A stretch of DNA of 26,120 nucleotides from ZCTH02-B3 sp036563895 (lineage in GTDB: Bacteria > Bacillota > Bacilli > Paenibacillales > Paenibacillaceae). Below, one piece after another: positions 15,646 through 23,011 of this stretch (position 1 is the first letter of the stretch; each line of letters opens with the position of its first letter). A model generated the notes under the pieces. The model was given only the letters and a program-made list of their open reading frames with translations, ran no database searches and was not told where the DNA came from. The stretch covers positions 1-26,120 of the forward strand of contig DATCLN010000022.1 in assembly GCA_036563895.1 (NCBI GenBank), in the 5' to 3' direction. The position numbers were made by a program, and so were the translations under genes.

Positions 15646-16236
15646 TCAGGGCACGTACTGGACGGCGACCTGGTCCGGGGTGATCCCGAGTTCCTTGACG
15701 GCCAGATCGACGATGTCCACCGCCTGCCGCCGGTCCAGCGTGTCCGCCTGCACGATGACCTTGTAGCGGTTTTCCTCCAGTTCCACGGCCGCGTTTTCGT
15801 AATTCGAAAGGAGCTTCGTCTGCAGGCTGGTGATGCGCTCATCCATCTCCTCCAGCCGGCTCAGATCCTCCACCGCGGCGGCCGCTTCCTCCTGGGTGTG
15901 GTTCGCCGTGTCGGAAATGATCATGCTGAGGCGTTCATGCTCCCGGTCAAACCAGGTCCGCCGGTTGAGCTCCACCTGGTCGAAGAAGGCCTGCCCCGTA
16001 GCCCGGTTCATGCTCTCCAGCGCCTCTTCTTCGCTCAGGGCGTCCCCGCCCGCGGCCTCTTCCCCCTGCGGCGGATCGATCTCCGTCACTTGGATGTCGT
16101 CCCCTCCGGTCGAGGCGGAAAGTTCGGATTTCTTCCCCGCCGGATTGGCCTCTTCGGTGAGCAGGTAGTAGGCCGACAGGATCACCATCAGACTCAGCAT
16201 CGACACCAGCCAAATGGTCTGCCTTCTGTTTTGCAT
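15646..16236 (-). CDS. spoIIIAH: SpoIIIAH, mother-cell ring component of the feeding channel
   Basis: A 196-residue protein with one N-terminal transmembrane helix (about 9-26, WLVSMLSLMVILSAYYLL), an acidic linker (about 36-75) and a C-terminal YscJ/FliF-like ring-building domain (about 95-196, ending YKVIVQADTLDRRQAVDIVD, LGITPDQVAVQYV). In Bacillus its extracellular domain binds SpoIIQ from the forespore and forms the channel between the two cells. The ATG at 16236 has GGGAGGG eight bases upstream. It is the last gene of spoIIIA and is followed by a terminator. Confidence 0.95.
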   Translation of the reverse strand: MQNRRQTIWLVSMLSLMVILSAYYLLTEEANPAGKKSELSASTGGDDIQVTEIDPPQGEEAAGGDALSEEEALESMNRATGQAFFDQVELNRRTWFDREHERLSMIISDTANHTQEEAAAAVEDLSRLEEMDERITSLQTKLLSNYENAAVELEENRYKVIVQADTLDRRQAVDIVDLAVKELGITPDQVAVQYVP

Positions 16237-16257
16237 TGTGGAAACCCTCCCGTTTGG

Positions 16258-16917
16258 TTATTGTTTGCGCGGCACGACGGAGATCCGGTGCAGCGGCACG
16301 TCCAGTCCGCGCGACACCGCTTCCGCGATGATCCGTTTCACGGTGGCGTTCTCCGCGCCCTTGGCCGCGATGAGCACCCCGCGCACGCGCGGTTTGATGC
16401 GTTTTATGATGATCGGCGACTGGGAGCCCGACGACTCGTGGAGCGCCACCTGCCCGTCCCGGGTCGTTTCGGTGATGTGCCTGGATGCGCCGTTTTTGTC
16501 GGACTCGTCCGTCAGCCGCTGGGAGTAGCTCTCGTTTTTCTCGACGACGATTTCCTCCGTGGATTCCATCGTGACGAACACGTCCACCGCGCCGACGCCC
16601 ACGATTTTTTCCAGGATGTCCTTGATCTTGAGCTCCAGTTCCCGCTCCATGCGGGCGAAGGAATCCTGGCCCTCGTCCAAGCCGCCGCGCAGGAACGTTT
16701 CCCTGTCCGCCTCTCCCGGCTCGTCCCGGTCCTGCGGCGGCGGGCTTCGCTCCATTTCCGTCGGATCGACCTTTTTGACCTCCATGAGCGAAGAGGCGAT
16801 CAGGAGCGCCGCGCCGATCGCCCCGAGCAGCACGAGCAGGCGGAACGCCCGGAGGCGGCTTTGCCCGGTCGACGCGAGGCCCGCCCACTCTTCCAGCCGC
16901 CTGAGCCACCTGGCCAT
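16258..16917 (-). CDS. spoIIIAG: SpoIIIAG, ring-forming protein of the feeding channel
   Basis: A 219-residue protein. A single transmembrane helix spans about 26-44 (RLLVLLGAIGAALLIASSL). Beyond it lies the ring-building domain split by a beta-rich insertion: ELELKIKDILEKIVGVGAVDVFVTME, then EEIVVEKNESYSQRL to PIIIKRIKPRVRGVLIAAKGAENATVKRIIAEAV. In Bacillus it makes a 30-fold ring in the mother-cell membrane. The ATG at 16917 has a perfect AAGGAGGTG site. It lies 15 bases behind spoIIIAF and 21 before spoIIIAH. Confidence 0.95.
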   Translation of the reverse strand: MARWLRRLEEWAGLASTGQSRLRAFRLLVLLGAIGAALLIASSLMEVKKVDPTEMERSPPPQDRDEPGEADRETFLRGGLDEGQDSFARMERELELKIKDILEKIVGVGAVDVFVTMESTEEIVVEKNESYSQRLTDESDKNGASRHITETTRDGQVALHESSGSQSPIIIKRIKPRVRGVLIAAKGAENATVKRIIAEAVSRGLDVPLHRISVVPRKQ

Positions 16918-16932
16918 GGAGCACCTCCTTCG

Positions 16933-17760
16933 CTACCGTCGTTCTGCTTCCGGCTGGCGGGGACGCATCTCCCACATCCGCACCGTTTCCGGCGGAATTC
17001 CGAAGCGGGCGGCCAGGAGCGCCGCCACGCGGGCCTCCGCGGCCGGGTCCGCGCGGACGATCCGTCCGGATGCGGATGCCGCTGCGGCTCTTTCAGCGGC
17101 TGAGCCGGCCTCGTCCGCCGCCATGCCGTAGGTCTCGTCCGTCGCCCCGCCGCCGGTTCCGTCCGCCGCACGCCCGCCAGCCGCTTCTTGCTCCCCGGGT
17201 GTGACCGGGCGGACCGGTTCGATGCGCACCTCCACCGGCGCCACCGGGTCGACGGCGGCGATCGGCCGGACGTCCGCTCCGGAGGCCTCGCTTCGGACGA
17301 CGGCTGGCGCAAGGACGATGCGGACGTCGGCGACTTCCAAGGCGCCCGTGAAGCCTTCCATGAAATCGATCTCCACATCCTCCACCCTTCGCCCTTCCGT
17401 CCGCTCGACGGCTTCGCGGACGGCCACGCGCAGCCGTTCGGCGGCGAGCAGGCGGGCCTGGTCTTCCCGCTCGCGGCGGAGCTTTTCCCCTTCGGACCGG
17501 ATGCGCTGAAGCTCCGCCTGCGCCCCGTCCGGCTGGCGGACGATCCGTTCCAGACCGTCCAGGATACGTCCGGCAAAGTCGCCGCGCACCCACTCCAGAA
17601 TCGGCGTCAGTAAGGCCAGCAGGACGAACAGGCCGGCCACCAGGCGGACGTACCGCTGCATCGAGCGGCCCGGCAGGAGCAGGTCCGCCAGGGAAGCCAG
17701 GAGCACGACGGCGATCAGCTGTTTCAGCCAGGCTGCCAGCCACTCCATCACATCCGCCAC
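16933..17760 (-). CDS. spoIIIAF: SpoIIIAF, membrane protein of the feeding channel
   Basis: A 275-residue protein; the B. subtilis homologue has about 206. Two N-terminal transmembrane helices (about 12-29 and 39-57, VRLVAGLFVLLALLTPIL) flank LLLPGRSMQRY, a family hallmark. A coiled coil (about 80-122) leads to a ring-like domain (RVEDVEIDFMEGFTGALEVADVRIVL). An extra Ala/Gly/Glu/Thr-rich linker covers about 187-232, and the C-terminal ARVAALLAARFGIPPETVRMWE closes the domain. I start it at the GTG at 17760, where MADVMEW lines up with the Bacillus N-terminus; the ribosome site there is very close, so a GTG or ATG at codons 4-5 is possible. Confidence 0.92.
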   Translation of the reverse strand: MADVMEWLAAWLKQLIAVVLLASLADLLLPGRSMQRYVRLVAGLFVLLALLTPILEWVRGDFAGRILDGLERIVRQPDGAQAELQRIRSEGEKLRREREDQARLLAAERLRVAVREAVERTEGRRVEDVEIDFMEGFTGALEVADVRIVLAPAVVRSEASGADVRPIAAVDPVAPVEVRIEPVRPVTPGEQEAAGGRAADGTGGGATDETYGMAADEAGSAAERAAAASASGRIVRADPAAEARVAALLAARFGIPPETVRMWEMRPRQPEAERR

Positions 17761-17772
17761 CCCCTCCCGCCG

Positions 17773-19203
17773 TCACCGCATCAGGAGCGGGGCGTTGCCC
17801 GCCATCAGGATGATCGTCACGGCCAGGAAGAACATCACGGCCACCGACACCATCGCCGCGAAGATGAACACCAGCGTTCTGCCGATGGTCTGCAGGCACG
17901 CCGTGATGGGGGAATCCCCCAGCGGCTGCAGGACGGCGGCGGATACATTGAAGATGAGCGCCATGGTCATGACCTTCAAGGCGGGGAAGGCGCACAGGAA
18001 CAGCAGGATGACGACGCCCGCCAGGCCGATGGCGTTTTTCACCAGGAGGCTCGCGGAAAGCACGGTGTCCGCCGCGTCCGAAAACATCCGCCCGACCACG
18101 GGGATGAAGTTGCTGGACACAAACTTGGCCGTCCGCAGCGTCACCCCGTCGGTCACGGACCCCGCTGCCCCTTGCACGGAAATGACGCCCAGGAACAGGG
18201 TGAGCATGCCGCCCAGCAGGTACACCCCGGCGCTGCGGAGGAGGTTCCCCAGCTGCGTCAGCTTGAACCGCTCCGAAATGGCGCTGACGAGGTGAAGCAC
18301 GGCGGAGAAAAACAGGAGGGGAAACACCGCGAGATGCACCACCGTCCCCACCGCGTGCACCATGAAGACGACCAGCGGATGGAGCATCGCCGCCGTGGTC
18401 ACGCCGCCGACGCTGACCATCAGGGTGAGCAGCAGCGGCACCATCGCCAGCATGAAATGGATCATCCGCCCGATCGCTTCCCCCGCGTAGCCGGTGGCGA
18501 TGCGAAAGCTGTTGACGGCGAGCACGATCAGCACCATGTAGGCGATGGCGTAGGCCACGCGGGTGACCGTGTTCCGCTCGAAGGCGCTCTGCATCGTCTC
18601 CAGGATCACGGTGAACACCGCCAGCAGCACGATGGTCAGGATCAGCCTGCCGCCGGCGAGCACCTCGTGCAGGAAAAACCGCGCCAGTCCCCCGAGGGCG
18701 TCGGCCCAGTCCCAGGACTTGTCTCCGGAAAACAGGAGCTGTTCCGCCCCGGGCATCCGGCCATCCGGAAAATAGCCGCCGTATTCGCGCCTGAGTTCGT
18801 CCCAGAACCGCTCGATCGGATCCAGGTCCATCCTCTGGGCCTGCTGCCTGGCCAGTTCCTCCGCCATCTCCCGCCCCGCCGGTTCGCCGCCGGAAATGCC
18901 GCCGCCAGGGATGGCGCCAGCCGGGATGCCGCCGGATATGCCGCCGCCCGGGATGGCGCCTGCCGGGATGCCGCCGTTCGGCATGCCACCGATCGGGAAG
19001 CCGCTTGAGACGTCGCCGCCCTCGATGACGCCCGCCTTTTCCCGTCCGGCGCCGGCCGCGGCCGCCTTCATCGCCGCCATTTCCGCCGCCTTGGCCGGCC
19101 CCGCCGCTTCCGCGGGAGCGCCGCCCCACAGGGCCGGCAACAGCAGCGCCGCCAGCGCCGGAATGACCGCCCGCAGGGCTCGGACTCCGACCGATCGGCC
19201 CAT
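17773..19203 (-). CDS. spoIIIAE: SpoIIIAE, polytopic membrane protein of the feeding channel
   Basis: A 476-residue protein; the B. subtilis homologue has about 399. A signal peptide (about 1-34, ending APAEAAG) is followed by an exported N-terminal region, then a conserved segment (DPIERFWDELRREYGGYFPDG) and several transmembrane helices from about 185 to the C-terminus (for example LILTIVLLAVFTVILETM, MVLIVLAVNSFRIA, FAAMVSVAVMFFLAVTIIL). The family core FIPVVGRMFSDAADTVLSAS and ALKVMTMALIFNVSAAVLQP is clear. The extra length is mostly a Gly/Ile/Pro-rich repeat at residues 78-105. I chose the ATG at 19203; a TTG at 19206 is adjacent. It is probably a transporter-like part of the SpoIIIA-SpoIIQ complex. 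Confidence 0.95.
   Translation of the reverse strand: MGRSVGVRALRAVIPALAALLLPALWGGAPAEAAGPAKAAEMAAMKAAAAGAGREKAGVIEGGDVSSGFPIGGMPNGGIPAGAIPGGGISGGIPAGAIPGGGISGGEPAGREMAEELARQQAQRMDLDPIERFWDELRREYGGYFPDGRMPGAEQLLFSGDKSWDWADALGGLARFFLHEVLAGGRLILTIVLLAVFTVILETMQSAFERNTVTRVAYAIAYMVLIVLAVNSFRIATGYAGEAIGRMIHFMLAMVPLLLTLMVSVGGVTTAAMLHPLVVFMVHAVGTVVHLAVFPLLFFSAVLHLVSAISERFKLTQLGNLLRSAGVYLLGGMLTLFLGVISVQGAAGSVTDGVTLRTAKFVSSNFIPVVGRMFSDAADTVLSASLLVKNAIGLAGVVILLFLCAFPALKVMTMALIFNVSAAVLQPLGDSPITACLQTIGRTLVFIFAAMVSVAVMFFLAVTIILMAGNAPLLMR
18891..18974 (-). repeat. 42-bp tandem duplication inside spoIIIAE
   Basis: Two 42-bp units (18891-18932 and 18933-18974) differ at three bases only. Each encodes the 14 residues GIPAGAIPGGGISG plus a flanking Gly in the same frame, and all three differences are in wobble positions and silent. 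Partial copies flank them (GGMPNG before, GGEPAG after). Confidence 0.9.
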
Positions 19204-19234
19204 CAAGCGCGACCCCCTCCCGGTTGCCGACGGG

Positions 19235-19630
19235 TCAGGCCGGCAGCAGATTCAGCACGGTTTCGATCATGACGCCGATGATCGGGACGGCCATCACCAG
19301 AATGATCATCTTGCCGGCGAACTCGATTTTGCCCGCCACGCTTTCCAGCCCGGCGTCCCGCACGATTTGCGCGCCGAACTCGGCGACGTAGGCGACGCCG
19401 ATCACCTTCAGCATGGTCCGGAGGTATACGGACGGAACGCCGGAGCGGTCGGCGAGATCCTCCAGCACCGATACCACCCGGTCGATGACGCCGATGAGCT
19501 CCAGAAAAATCGCGGCGCCGACAAAGACGGCCAGCAGATAGGCGAACACCGGCTTCTGTTCACGGACGACCAGAATCAGCATCGTCGCCAGGAGGCCGAT
19601 CCCGACCAGCTGCAAGATCTCCACCGGCAT
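19235..19630 (-). CDS. spoIIIAD: SpoIIIAD, small membrane protein of the feeding channel
   Basis: A 131-residue polytopic protein, close to the Bacillus length of 133. Hydrophobic segments lie at about 5-22, 28-48 and 104-129; the conserved core is MLKVIGVAYVAEFGAQIVRDAGLESVAGKIEFAGKMIILVMAVPIIG. SpoIIIAC and SpoIIIAD form a mother-cell membrane subcomplex. The start is uncertain among GTG 19633, ATG 19630 and GTG 19624. The last has AGGTGAT at ideal spacing, whereas the ATG aligns best with the Bacillus start. It abuts the spoIIIAC stop. Confidence 0.93.
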   Translation of the reverse strand: MPVEILQLVGIGLLATMLILVVREQKPVFAYLLAVFVGAAIFLELIGVIDRVVSVLEDLADRSGVPSVYLRTMLKVIGVAYVAEFGAQIVRDAGLESVAGKIEFAGKMIILVMAVPIIGVMIETVLNLLPA

Positions 19631-19633
19631 CAC

Positions 19634-19837
19634 CTACTGGAACAGGAAAATCGCCCGGATCTCCCGAAACAGGTCGTTCAGCAGCCTCACCACCATAAAG
19701 AGGACGACCACGAACCCGATGACGGTCACCCAATGCGCCATGTCTTCCTTTCCCATCTGCTTCAGCACGGTGTGGATCATGGCGACGATGATGCCGATTC
19801 CGGCGATCTGAAAGATGGCGCTCACCTCGATGTTCAT
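19634..19837 (-). CDS. spoIIIAC: SpoIIIAC, small membrane protein of the feeding channel
   Basis: A 67-residue protein with two transmembrane helices (about 8-25, IFQIAGIGIIVAMIHTVL, and 35-54, HWVTVIGFVVVLFMVVRLLN). Length and the motif KQMGKEDMAHWVTVIGFV match SpoIIIAC. The ATG at 19837 has GGGAGG seven bases upstream, within the end of spoIIIAB. It is adjacent to spoIIIAD without a gap. Confidence 0.95.
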   Translation of the reverse strand: MNIEVSAIFQIAGIGIIVAMIHTVLKQMGKEDMAHWVTVIGFVVVLFMVVRLLNDLFREIRAIFLFQ

Positions 19838-19850
19838 GGCTCGGCCTCCC

Positions 19851-20369
19851 TCACACCATCAGGATGACGACGAGGGCGGCTCCGAGCACCCCCAGGCTCC
19901 GGCACATTTTTTCGTATTTCCGCTGTTCCTCCCGTGCCGCGGCTTCCTCCGCTTCCAGATGGACCATGGCGAGCCGGACGTGTTTCAGCTGGTCCACCCG
20001 GTCGCTGTACCCCAGGGAAGCGCCGAGTCTGAGCAGCGCTTCCTTCTCGCCCGCGCGCATCGCCGTGTCCGGCCAGACGGTTTCCACCGCTTCCGTCCAG
20101 CAGGCTTCGGCCGTCGCCTCCCTCCGCTCCGCCATCCGGGCGGAGGCCCGGAGGAAGATGCGCCGCAAGGGCTCGGCCAAAGCCCCGCCCACCTTGGCCA
20201 AGGCTTCCGGAAGCGGCGTCTGGCCGTAGGAGATTTCCGTTTCCAGCCGCTTGAGGGCGTGCATCAGCTCCCGGATCTGCCTGGGACGGGCGGCGTATCT
20301 CGCGGCCTGGGCAAACCCGATCAGCGTGCCGGCAGCCATGACGAGCAATGCTCCTGCGAGTTTAACCAT
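19851..20369 (-). CDS. spoIIIAB: SpoIIIAB, GspF-like membrane protein of the feeding channel
   Basis: A 172-residue protein. An N-terminal transmembrane helix (about 4-21, LAGALLVMAAGTLIGFAQ) and a C-terminal one (LGVLGAALVVILMV) flank a helical cytosolic domain (RPRQIRELMHALKRLETEISYGQTPLPEAL and YSDRVDQLKHVRLAMVHLE). The domain resembles GspF/PilC of type II secretion, and SpoIIIAB is thought to dock the SpoIIIAA ATPase. The ATG at 20369 has GAGGAGG upstream and overlaps the end of spoIIIAA by eight bases. Confidence 0.95.
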   Translation of the reverse strand: MVKLAGALLVMAAGTLIGFAQAARYAARPRQIRELMHALKRLETEISYGQTPLPEALAKVGGALAEPLRRIFLRASARMAERREATAEACWTEAVETVWPDTAMRAGEKEALLRLGASLGYSDRVDQLKHVRLAMVHLEAEEAAAREEQRKYEKMCRSLGVLGAALVVILMV

Positions 20370-21480
20370 GATTTCCTCCTCTTGCCGGGATTTGTCGGGC
20401 GGCGTCCGCTTCCGCGCGGGGGACGCCGGCGCCGGATCCGGCCGCCAGGCGCGGCGCCATTGCGGAAGGAGCGTCGCGCGGCGCCGCTCCGGACCGTATG
20501 GCTTGTCTGCCCAGCCGTCCGGCAAGCACCTCCTCGGCGGTGACGATGCGGTGCGTGACGCGGCCTCCCGTCCGCGAAAGGATCACATAGACGCGAAAGA
20601 GGCCTTCGGCGGCCAGCTCGCGAAGCACGGGACGGGATAGCACGTCTTCGATGCCGGAGGCGTGGGCCGTCGCCACCACGCGGACGCCGGCGTGCAGCGC
20701 TTCGCGGAGCGCGGCGGCGTCCTCCGGCCTGCCGATTTCGTCCACCGCGATCACTTCCGGCGACATGGAACGGATGAGCATCATCATGCCTTCGGCCTTC
20801 GGACAGGCGTCCAGGACGTCGCAGCGCGGGCCGAGATCGAAGGTGGGAACGCCGTTTTCGCAGGCGGCGATCTCCGAGCGCTCGTCCACGACGCCCACCT
20901 TGCGGCCCCGCCAGCCCGCGGCGGACGGATGCCGCCAGTCGCCGGCGCTGACGGCGCGCGCCACGTCCCTCAGCAGCGTGGTTTTGCCCTGCTGCGGCGG
21001 GGAGACGATCAGCGTGTGCCGGATCGTCCGCGCCGCCGGATCCACGATGGCGGGCATGACCGGCGCGGAGCAGCCGATGCGCTCCCGGGCGATGCGCACG
21101 TTGAATCCGGCGATGTCCCGTAAGCGGCGCACCGATCCGTTTTCCAGCACCACCCGTCCCGCCAGCCCGATCCGGTGGCCCCCGGACACGGTGATGAACC
21201 CGCTTCGCAGCTCTTCCTCCACCGCGTACAGCGAATGCCGGGTGATGCGCTCCAGCAGGGTCCGGCACAATCCCTGGTCCGGCCTCCACGCCGCGTCGGG
21301 ATCGTCCGTCATCGCCCCTTCCGGCGTCACGAACGCCGATTCGGTGCCGTAGACGACTTCGAGCGGCCGGTCCTGCCGGACGCGGATTTCCTCCAGCTGC
21401 TCCCTGACCGGCCCGGGCAGCCGGTCCAGCACGCCGCAGAGGGCATCGGGAAGCCATTCGTAAAGCTGCGCAAGACGCAT
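20362..21480 (-). CDS. spoIIIAA: SpoIIIAA, ATPase of the feeding channel
   Basis: A 372-residue AAA/secretion-type ATPase. Walker A is PPQQGKTTLLRD (161-172), Walker B IAVDEIGRPED (244-254), with VVDERSEIAACENG and RVVATAHA between and after. Homology of this family to GspE/VirB11-like ATPases is known, and ATPase activity is needed for forespore gene expression. B. subtilis SpoIIIAA has about 307 residues; the extra length is mainly an Ala/Arg/Pro-rich tail from about 321, which overlaps the start of spoIIIAB. The ATG at 21480 (MRLAQLYEWLPDAL) has GGAAGGGGG upstream. It is the first gene behind the sigma-E-type promoter. Confidence 0.95.
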   Translation of the reverse strand: MRLAQLYEWLPDALCGVLDRLPGPVREQLEEIRVRQDRPLEVVYGTESAFVTPEGAMTDDPDAAWRPDQGLCRTLLERITRHSLYAVEEELRSGFITVSGGHRIGLAGRVVLENGSVRRLRDIAGFNVRIARERIGCSAPVMPAIVDPAARTIRHTLIVSPPQQGKTTLLRDVARAVSAGDWRHPSAAGWRGRKVGVVDERSEIAACENGVPTFDLGPRCDVLDACPKAEGMMMLIRSMSPEVIAVDEIGRPEDAAALREALHAGVRVVATAHASGIEDVLSRPVLRELAAEGLFRVYVILSRTGGRVTHRIVTAEEVLAGRLGRQAIRSGAAPRDAPSAMAPRLAAGSGAGVPRAEADAARQIPARGGNHG

Positions 21481-21562
21481 CGCCGCGCCCCCTTCCGCCG
21501 GAGAGACCGGGACATGGATCGTCCGGACGGCCGCCCCGGGAAGTTGTCCCTTGATGGTTCCA

Positions 21563-21590
21563 TATGTATGCCTGCCCCCGCGGTTTATGC
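21563..21590 (-). promoter_or_regulatory. Sigma-E promoter of the spoIIIA operon
   Basis: On the minus strand GCATAAA (21584-21590) matches the sigma-E -35 KMATATT in five of seven, and CATACATA (21563-21570) matches the -10 CATACAHT in seven of eight. The spacer is 13 bases. The leader would be about 75 bases. In Bacillus, spoIIIA is transcribed by sigma-E in the mother cell. Confidence 0.8.
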
Positions 21591-21629
21591 CAGCTTGACC
21601 GCATTCCCGGCGCCGGCGCCGGGCGCGGA

Positions 21630-21893
21630 TCATTTTTTGAGCACGCCGATCAGCAGGCAGACGACGCCCAGGCCCACCCACACGAATTTTTCCGGGGACA
21701 GCCGCTCGGCCAGCCCCACCAGTCCGATGGCCGTCGTGGAAAACAGCACGAACGGCCCCACCACCGCCAGCAGCGAATTGACCGCCAGCGCCTTCTGCAC
21801 TTCACCCAGGCGAAGCATGACCAGCGCCGCCGTCAGCTCGAGGCAGCCCGACATGATCCGCAGCACCGCCATGCCGATCACCGTTTTGTCCAC
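21630..21893 (-). CDS. yqhV: YqhV family small membrane protein (DUF2619)
   Basis: An 87-residue hydrophobic protein with three likely membrane segments (about 8-27, 36-60 and 69-85) and a Lys-Lys end. It matches B. subtilis YqhV in size, topology and position directly upstream of spoIIIAA. Function is unknown. The start is the GTG at 21893 with GGAGGGGAG six bases upstream. In Bacillus efp precedes it directly; here three other genes lie between. No clear promoter was found in the 157-base divergent region on its side, and read-through into spoIIIA is possible. Confidence 0.88.
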   Translation of the reverse strand: MDKTVIGMAVLRIMSGCLELTAALVMLRLGEVQKALAVNSLLAVVGPFVLFSTTAIGLVGLAERLSPEKFVWVGLGVVCLLIGVLKK

Positions 21894-21979
21894 GTTTGGC
21901 TCCCCTCCGGCTTTCGTTTTACCGGATGTCTATGCGGACAACCCCCGGATCTTTCCCGCGGACACTCCCTTTTCCCGGC

Positions 21980-22006
21980 ACCCGCCCATGGGCGGACACA
22001 TATATT
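21980..22006 (+). promoter_or_regulatory. Candidate mother-cell (sigma-K/E-like) promoter with palindromic spacer
   Basis: CATATATT (21999-22006) matches the sigma-E -10 in seven of eight and is near the sigma-K -10 CATAnnnTA. An AC at 21980-21981 lies 17 bases before it, as in sigma-K promoters; no sigma-E -35 is present. The spacer contains the perfect 14-bp palindrome CCGCCCATGGGCGG (21982-21995), a possible operator. The leader to the next gene would be about 38 bases. Confidence 0.45.
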
Positions 22007-22050
22007 GCAAAGGAAAAAATTCCACCGACGGGTGAAAAGGAGACTGGGAA

Positions 22051-22875
22051 ATGGAAGCGACCGCTAGTTCTGTCCGTCCCCCGTGGCATCCTCAGCTTTC
22101 GGACCCGAGCGGAAGAAGGGACGCCAAGCCGCGCCGCTACGGCCTGACCATGGTCATCGACAAGGGCCTCGGAATGCACGCCTTCGAAGACCTGCTCGCC
22201 ACGGCCGGCGACCATGTGGACATCATCAAGTTCGCCTTCGGCACGTCCCCGCTTTACCCGGACGACGTGCTGCGCCGGAAAATCGCGATGGCCCGCCGCA
22301 GCGGCGTCTCCGTCATGCCGGGGGGCACGCTGCTGGAAACCGCCGTCCGGCAGGATATGGTGCCTTCCTTTTTCCGCGCGGCGCTCGAGCTGGGATTTGA
22401 CGCGGTGGAAGTGTCCGACGGGACCATCGAGCTGCCCCGGCCCCTGCGAACCGAACTCATCTCCATGGCCCGCGGCCTTGGATTTCGCGTGTTCACGGAA
22501 TTCGGCAAGAAAAAGGCGGGATCGCGCCTCGACGTGGACGAACTGCTGCGCGTGGCGGAACGGGACCGGGAAGCGGGAGCGGATCTCGTCATCGTGGAGG
22601 CCAGGGATTCGGGGACCGTCGGCCTGTTCGACGAAGGCGGCGCCCTGCGGGAAGGCGATCTGGAGAAAATCCGGCGGGCCGTGGGCGACCACCGGCGGTT
22701 TTTGTGGGAAGCGCCGCGCAAGGAACAGCAGACGGCTCTGCTGCTGGCCTTCGGACCGCAGGTGAACCTCGGGAACGTCCCCGCCCAGGACGTGATGGCG
22801 CTGGAAGCGATGCGGCGCGGCCTGCGTTCGGACACGTTCGGACTGCAAAGGTGCGTGCCGGAGTATGTGATTTGA
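22051..22875 (+). CDS. comA: Phosphosulfolactate synthase (ComA/YitD family)
   Basis: A 274-residue TIM-barrel enzyme that adds sulfite to phosphoenolpyruvate to give (R)-phosphosulfolactate. Family segments are GLTMVIDKGLG, VDIIKFAFGTSPLYP, GVSVMPGGTLLE, GFDAVEVSDGTIELP, RVFTEFGKKK, GADLVIVEARDSG, FLWEAPRKEQQ and VNLGNVPAQDVMALEAMRRGLRSDTF. In methanogens this begins coenzyme M synthesis; in Bacillus the homologue YitD is linked to sulfolactate, a spore solute. The phosphatase partner (ComB/YitC) is not in the window. The ATG at 22051 has AAGGAG eight bases upstream. It runs against its neighbours, facing away from yqhV. The name comA here is the methanogen enzyme, not the competence regulator. 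Confidence 0.93.
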   Translation: MEATASSVRPPWHPQLSDPSGRRDAKPRRYGLTMVIDKGLGMHAFEDLLATAGDHVDIIKFAFGTSPLYPDDVLRRKIAMARRSGVSVMPGGTLLETAVRQDMVPSFFRAALELGFDAVEVSDGTIELPRPLRTELISMARGLGFRVFTEFGKKKAGSRLDVDELLRVAERDREAGADLVIVEARDSGTVGLFDEGGALREGDLEKIRRAVGDHRRFLWEAPRKEQQTALLLAFGPQVNLGNVPAQDVMALEAMRRGLRSDTFGLQRCVPEYVI

Positions 22876-22884
22876 AAACAGGAA

Positions 22885-22908
22885 GCCCCGCTCCTTTTGG
22901 GGCGGGGC
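22885..22908 (+). terminator. Hairpin behind phosphosulfolactate synthase
   Basis: GCCCCGC (22885-22891) pairs perfectly with GCGGGGC (22902-22908) ten bases after the stop codon. No U-tract follows. A second weaker hairpin (TCCCGC 22928-22933 with GCGGGA 22951-22956) lies just downstream. Termination is probably incomplete. Confidence 0.45.
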
Positions 22909-23011
22909 CAAACTGAAAATAAAAGCCTCCCGCATGGTTTCCGTTCTAGCGCGGGACAAGCGGACATATGATGGTGATGCCTGGACACTGCAGCGCCGGG
23001 GAGGCCGCGCC

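Noticed and set aside
21894..22050. Sigma-E or sigma-A promoter for yqhV
   Set aside because: CATAGACA on the minus strand resembles a sigma-E -10 but no -35 is present, and TTGTCC has no -10 at suitable spacing.
22934..23011. Longer start for the DUF441 gene
   Set aside because: The added residues are polar and unlike the family, and the ATG at 23012 has a well placed GGGGAGG site.
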